Below, piece by piece: positions 60,095-64,000 of a stretch of 64,000 bases of DNA. This DNA comes from Wyeomyia smithii. Lineage: Eukaryota; Arthropoda; Insecta; Diptera; Culicidae. The notes under the pieces were generated by a model, which saw nothing but the letters and a program-made list of their open reading frames with translations, had not been told where the DNA came from and did no database searches. The first letter of the stretch is position 1. Every line of letters begins with the position of its first letter. Both the position numbers and the translations under genes were made by a program. The stretch covers positions 115,498,991 through 115,562,990 of the forward strand of contig NC_073696.1 in NCBI RefSeq assembly GCF_029784165.1, in the 5' to 3' direction.

Positions 60095-60912
60095 GCCAAA
60101 GGGTGCTACGTAATAGGCCACGCCTTTCTGTTCAGTTGTCTAATTCTCTAATATTCTTTAGACGAATTATTCCACAATTCGATATTTGTTTCCAGCGAAT
60201 AAACACCGATGGTGCTCTCACACACGCAACGGTTTAAACCCGTATTTTATTGCGGTTTGTAACATCAAGCGATTTCGTTTGCTCGTTGTTGCGTGTTGCA
60301 TCATGTTGCAACTTGGCAGCTGGGAGACGACGAAATTCTGTTAATGCTGATTGATTGAATCGACTTCATATTAGCTCTGCATATTCGAATTAACTGCCTT
60401 TGTGAACGCGTTCTAACAGGGCAGTTTGTTATTCAAAATCGGTTATGTTGTTCGCAGCCTTTGTGCTGTCCCAACAGTGGGGGTATTAACTACAGGGATA
60501 GGCATAAATAAAAGCCCACCTTGAGTATTTAGAAAGATTTCTCGATTTCTGGACTTCCATATAAAAATCTGCAGCCGTCATTTTATACGATTGTTTGTTA
60601 TTTATCGCTTTTTCAGATAATTAACGAAATTTGTCATTTTTGTTGGATTTTGTTTACTCCATTACATGACTTCTTGAATGTGTGCAAAAATGCGTTGACA
60701 AAAATAAAAGCCCACCCCCAAAAATTATATGGAAATCATTGGAAACCTTTGAGTAACTTGTCGTTTTCACATGTTATGACAGCTAGGGCTGTGTGATGTT
60801 ATTTACAATCATTCAGTGGTTCAGTTGACGCGATATAAACAAAGTGTTGTTCACATTGGCACATTAAAGTCGATTTTTGTTGTTTGCGCAAAGAGTTTTC
60901 ATCAAAATTAAA

Positions 60913-61175
60913 ATGGGTGGGAAGAAAATCAGCATGCAAGTCCAAAATCTAGTAGATCACGATCATTTCGCAGCGGAAGATTGCAGAGAAGTTTAGAATA
61001 ATCCGGGGAGCAGTCTGTAAAATTGTGCAGAAGCATAATACTTACGGTTCGTTTGCTGACAGATCCCGAAGAGGCTGTCGTCGGAAGACCGATAGCCGGA
61101 CGAATCAACGAATCATCCAGGAAGTGAAGAAATCTTCAAAAATATCGGTCAAAGTGATTCAGGAAAACCTCTCGG
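60913..61175 (+). pseudogene. Tc1-like transposase N terminus, left arm
   Basis: It opens MGGKKISMQVQNLVDHDHF. A 12-bp deletion after that removes part of the first helix (compare the right arm), and stops follow. Downstream fragments include KIVQKHNTYGSFADRSRRGC (second HTH region). Confidence 0.85.
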
Positions 61176-61189
61176 AAACATGTGAATAA

Positions 61190-61302
61190 AACCAAAGACT
61201 TTTGGAAAAAAGTACTTTGGACTGATGAATCGAAATTTGAGCTTTTCAACAAGAAGCGGCATGAAAGATTGTGGCGAAAGAATGATGAAGGATTGCGGAA
61301 CG
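61190..61302 (+). pseudogene. Tc1-like DDE fragment in the foldback spacer
   Basis: It reads KTKDFWKKVLWTDESKFELF, including the canonical first catalytic Asp of Tc1 transposases, then NKKRHERLWRKNDEGLRNV. It is truncated after that by the palindrome junction. Confidence 0.85.
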
Positions 61303-61331
61303 TTATTTGTTTTTTTTTTTTTTTTGTGAAT

Positions 61332-61685
61332 TTACTCTTTATGCTCAGCTAGTCTACAGCGTACGGTTCTAGTCGAAACAGCCAACGAGAGGTTTACCTG
61401 AATCACTTTGACCGATATTTTTGGAGATTTCTTCACGTCCCGGATGATTCGTTGATCCGTCCGGCTATCGGTCTTCCGACGACAGCCTCTTCGGAATCTG
61501 TCAGCAAGCGAACCGTAAGTATTATGCTTCTGCACAATTTCACGGACTGCTCCCCGGGTTATTCCGAACTTCTCTGCAATCTTCCGCTGCGAAATCTGCT
61601 TTAAATGATCGTGAACAACTAGATTTCGGACTTGCATACTGATTTTTTTCCCACCCATTTTAATTTCGATGAAAACTCTGTGCAA
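61332..61685 (-). pseudogene. Tc1-like transposase N terminus, right arm
   Basis: A 117-residue frame: MGGKKISMQVRNLV, then QISQRKIAEKFGITRGAVRE (first HTH) and a GCRRKTDSRTDQRIIRDVKK linker with the second HTH. It ends before any DDE residue. The left arm shares the first two thirds; the last 20 residues are only in this arm. Confidence 0.88.
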
Positions 61686-62311
61686 ACAACAAATATCGAC
61701 TTTAATGTGCCAATGTGAACAACACTTTGTTTATATCGCGTCAACTGAACAACTGAGTGATTGTAAATAATATCGCACAGCCCTGGATGTCATAACAAAA
61801 CGACGTGTTACTCAAAGATTTCCAATGATTTCCATATAAATTTTTGGGAGTGGGCTTTTATTTTTGTCACGCATTTTTGCACACATTCAAGAAGTCATGT
61901 AATGGAGTAAACAAAATCCAACAAAAATGACAAAACTCGTTAATTACCTGAAAAAGTGATAAATAACAAACAATCGTATCGAATGACGGATGCAGATTTT
62001 TATATAAAAGTCCAGAAATCGAGAAATGTTTCTAAATACTCAAGGTGGGCTTTTATTTATGCCTATCACTGTAGATAAACTACAACAGAATTTGATTGCT
62101 AGGATCCCGCGAAGAATTTTTGCTTGTGTTGATGCTAGGAAATTTTCACCCTTCAATTACTTGTTTATTTGCCTTGAAAAAAGGCATTTTGCTGTTCAAA
62201 ATCGGTTGTTGATCGCAACCTTTGTGCTGCCCCAACAGTGGGGGAGTTAAGATACACGGACAACATGCACTGTGGAGGCTATTTCACCTTCTGTAAATTA
62301 GACGGCCGCGA

Positions 62312-62657
62312 TGGGGCCTAGTGTGGTTGGTAACGTCTCCGCCAACCACGCTCGACGCCTGGGTTCGAATCCCACCGCCGACATAGGTGTCGATGGTTGT
62401 AAAGTGGCATGATCCACTCACAACCAATCCAACTGGTCTAGATTCAATCCTAGCCGACACCGGAAGATTTTCTGAGGCGAAAAATCTCTGGGATCACGCC
62501 TTCCATCGCATGAGGAAGTAAAGCCGTTGGCGCCGGTCCGTTAATAAACGGGTCGTGAGTTAGGGTCCTGGGTGTGGAGTCGTCTCCCTGGGCGTCGGTG
62601 ATTGGCCACAACAGTGGCGGAACTAGACCGACGGAAAATAAGCGAGATAAAAAAAAA
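62312..62657 (+). mobile_element. SINE family 1, copy d, in repeat unit Z
   Basis: The head GGGCCTAGTGTGGTTGGTAA, B box GGTTCGAATCC and tail GCGAGATAAAAAAAAA are as in the other copies. TAGACGGCCGCGA is duplicated at 62299-62311 and 62658-62670. Units X and Y carry the intact single site at about 53898 and 59698. Confidence 0.95.
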
Positions 62658-62973
62658 TAGACGGCCGCGACAGATGTAACTGCTAGAATCCGCACAGAAT
62701 GCTTGCTTACGTTGTCAAAAATTATTGACTTGTTTATTTGCCTTGAAAAAAGGCATTTTGCTGTTCAAAATTGGATTTGGTGATGACGATCTTCATGCTG
62801 CCCTAACACAGGGGAATAATGGCAGTCTGGCGACACACGCTGAGAAGAACCGCGCTGCTCCTGAGACGTGGTGACCAACCACAGGGCTAGTGCTGCTGCT
62901 AAGGAAGGACGACTGCTGTTGACAACTTGTCGCTGTCCAGAACTATTATTAGCGGCTTCGGCTGAAACAGGCT

Positions 62974-62981
62974 CTTATATA
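62974..62981 (-). promoter_or_regulatory. TATA box with upstream CCAAT, repeat unit Z
   Basis: The minus strand reads CCTATATAAGAGCC, with a reversed CCAAT (63055-63059) 74 bp upstream. The CCAATCAGAGGACG word is conserved in the alpha segment at 53522. A promoter role is inferred. Confidence 0.45.
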
Positions 62982-63327
62982 GGCCAAATAGCATGTTTTC
63001 AATTGCAAGGTATATGATTCTGTCGACCGTGCTTGGGAAGCAATCATATAACGACCAATCAGAGGACGTAATCTTCGTTTAAACAAGGCTTGACAATTAT
63101 CAATAGTACAATAGTTTGCATAATCAATCAACAATTTTCTACATTTGGGTGGATGCGTGTATAATTTTCCAAACAATTGCTGCAAAAATGAAGGAAATCG
63201 AGTGAAAACCAACCAATTTATAAGCATTTAAAAAGGGACATATTTCGTCCCTTTTTCGTTAATAGTTTTCCTTTTTACATCCCTATGTGGTAGGCTAAAG
63301 AAAAACGTAGTTCTACGTCAAAAGTTC

Positions 63328-64000
63328 CGCCATCGAAGAAGGTGATTCTATCGCGTTGTCGCCCGGAGACGCATCGCGAACATACTTTCATAGCGAAATC
63401 AAATATCCACCAGTAGTTTTCAATCCTCGCACTTGTTGACCGTTATACGATATCGCATTCTCCGGGCTGTGCTCCAAAGATTGCTCATCGATGTCTCCCT
63501 CGACGTCTCGTTTACGAGCCGACACCAATTTCCGCGTTTGTTTGCTTCAGCCAAGCTTTTAAGCTTGATATCAAGTTTCGAATACTGGCTCCGCCTGTAT
63601 CCCGAAAGGCTAAATACGCGTCAGATCTATTCGTGTAGACATCGGAACACTCTCTGTCGCACCACTCAGTGGGAGACCGTTCTTTGATCGTCAAGCTGGG
63701 ATATCTCATCATTTGGGCTAGCAATGTGGCGACGAGAATCAAGCCCGCGAAGAGGTTGTAGTCTTCAACCGATGAATGATGTTGAATCGACTCAACAGCA
63801 ACTGAAACAATTTCCTCGTAGAACTTTCAATCGATATTTTGTGTGAGGTCATACGGAATATCGGGTGAGTTGGCCCGTTGGTAATTGATATTAGAATTGG
63901 CTGGGTAGCTACCGTGAGGATCAAGGATTACCTTTTATGTGCAATTCAACCGTAAAGACGTCGAACTTAGAGATAGATCCAAAGCGCTGGAGGTTGTCGG
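63328..64000 (-). mobile_element. I-group copy E: endonuclease to RT linker fragment (continues out of window)
   Basis: The minus strand matches copy A from about 2395 to 3110: the frames hold LISITNG, YPSLTIKERSPTEWCDREC, DVYTNRSDAYLAF and then a region matching ARRMRNR...NESEESSSRWI in shifted frames. It stops at the point where copy D starts, so D and E are the two halves of one insertion. It has several frameshifts. Confidence 0.85.

Larger units (their letters stand above)
60493..62071. mobile_element. Head-to-head Tc1-like foldback element
   Basis: The termini CAGGGATAGGCATAAATAAA and the inverted CAGTGATAGGCATAAATAAA are flanked by TA (60491-60492, 62072-62073). The left arm (60493-61175) and right arm (61390-62071) are inverted copies of about 680 bp. 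Each arm contains the same Tc1 N-terminal coding region. The 215-bp spacer holds a DDE piece and a T run. Unit X shows the pre-insertion site as TTAACTAAATAAACTAC at about 59463. Confidence 0.92.
53106..63327. repeat. 10.2-kb tandem-repeat block with nested transposons
   Basis: The block holds a flanking segment alpha (53517-53786 and again 63051-63322, same orientation, about 270 bp) and between them three units. Each unit starts with a GGCATTTTGNTGTTC block (53793, 59580, 62183). Unit X is 53787-59577, Y is 59578-62178, Z is 62179-63050. After subtracting insertions, X and Y are each about 1.0 kb. Inside each unit the word TTCAAAATNGGTT...GCTGCCCCAACAGTGGGG recurs two or three times. No conserved coding frame was found. 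Inverted ACGTAGTTCTACGT-type hairpins lie near both edges (53147-53161, 63304-63318). Confidence 0.8.

Noticed and set aside
53787..63050. Histone gene cluster suggested by TATA, CCAAT and hairpin
   Set aside because: No frame encodes a histone, and the hairpin flanks and loop differ from the histone consensus. Kept only as a resemblance.

Overview
The window looks like a piece of a large, transposon-rich mosquito genome (culicine, Aedes-like). The evidence is an insect-type K+-dependent Na+/Ca2+ exchanger gene with very long introns, a gene-poor AT-rich background, and dense nested layers of culicid-style mobile DNA: RNase H-bearing non-LTR retrotransposons, tRNA-derived SINEs, Tc1/mariner, pogo, hAT and P elements, and MITEs. 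There are no bacterial or viral genes. The species call is inference.

Host gene. Two exons of an NCKX (SLC24, Nckx30C-like) gene lie on the minus strand. The first coding exon (50286-49980) carries an N-terminal hydrophobic segment. The second (20227-19614) carries the alpha-1 exchanger repeat. Both splice sites are phase 1, so they join cleanly across an intron of 29,752 bp. Everything left of 19613 is probably the next intron, because no alpha-2 exon was seen there. To the right (50.3-52.2 kb) lie the exchanger's upstream region and a weak two-exon candidate gene on the plus strand.

Mobile layer, left to right. 1-6632 is an I-group non-LTR copy (A) broken by a 1086-bp pogo-like element and by a second, unrelated RNase H-type retrotransposon fragment in its 3' UTR. 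10.5-12.6 kb has a long-TIR MITE and a truncated minus copy (C). 14.7-18.6 kb has SINE fragments, MITEs and dispersed repeats. 20.6-23.7 kb has a Tc1 remnant split by an hAT MITE, then a second Tc1/mariner family carrying a SINE. 26-34.5 kb has MITEs, an hAT element with a nested Tc1/mariner, and a mariner relic. 35.2-39.3 kb has a TA microsatellite, a mariner pseudogene, SINEs and a TTA-flanked MITE. 39.6-45.97 kb is a nearly full-length I-group copy (B) with intact ORF1.

53.1-63.3 kb is the most unusual part. It is a tandem array of about three roughly 1-kb units whose matching bases reveal precise insertions: a P-type MITE encoding a THAP domain, a 4-kb P element, a head-to-head Tc1 foldback and a SINE. 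The array sits between two abutting halves of one I-group copy (D and E). Almost every insertion here can be dated against its neighbours because target duplications and empty-site homologues both survive in the window.
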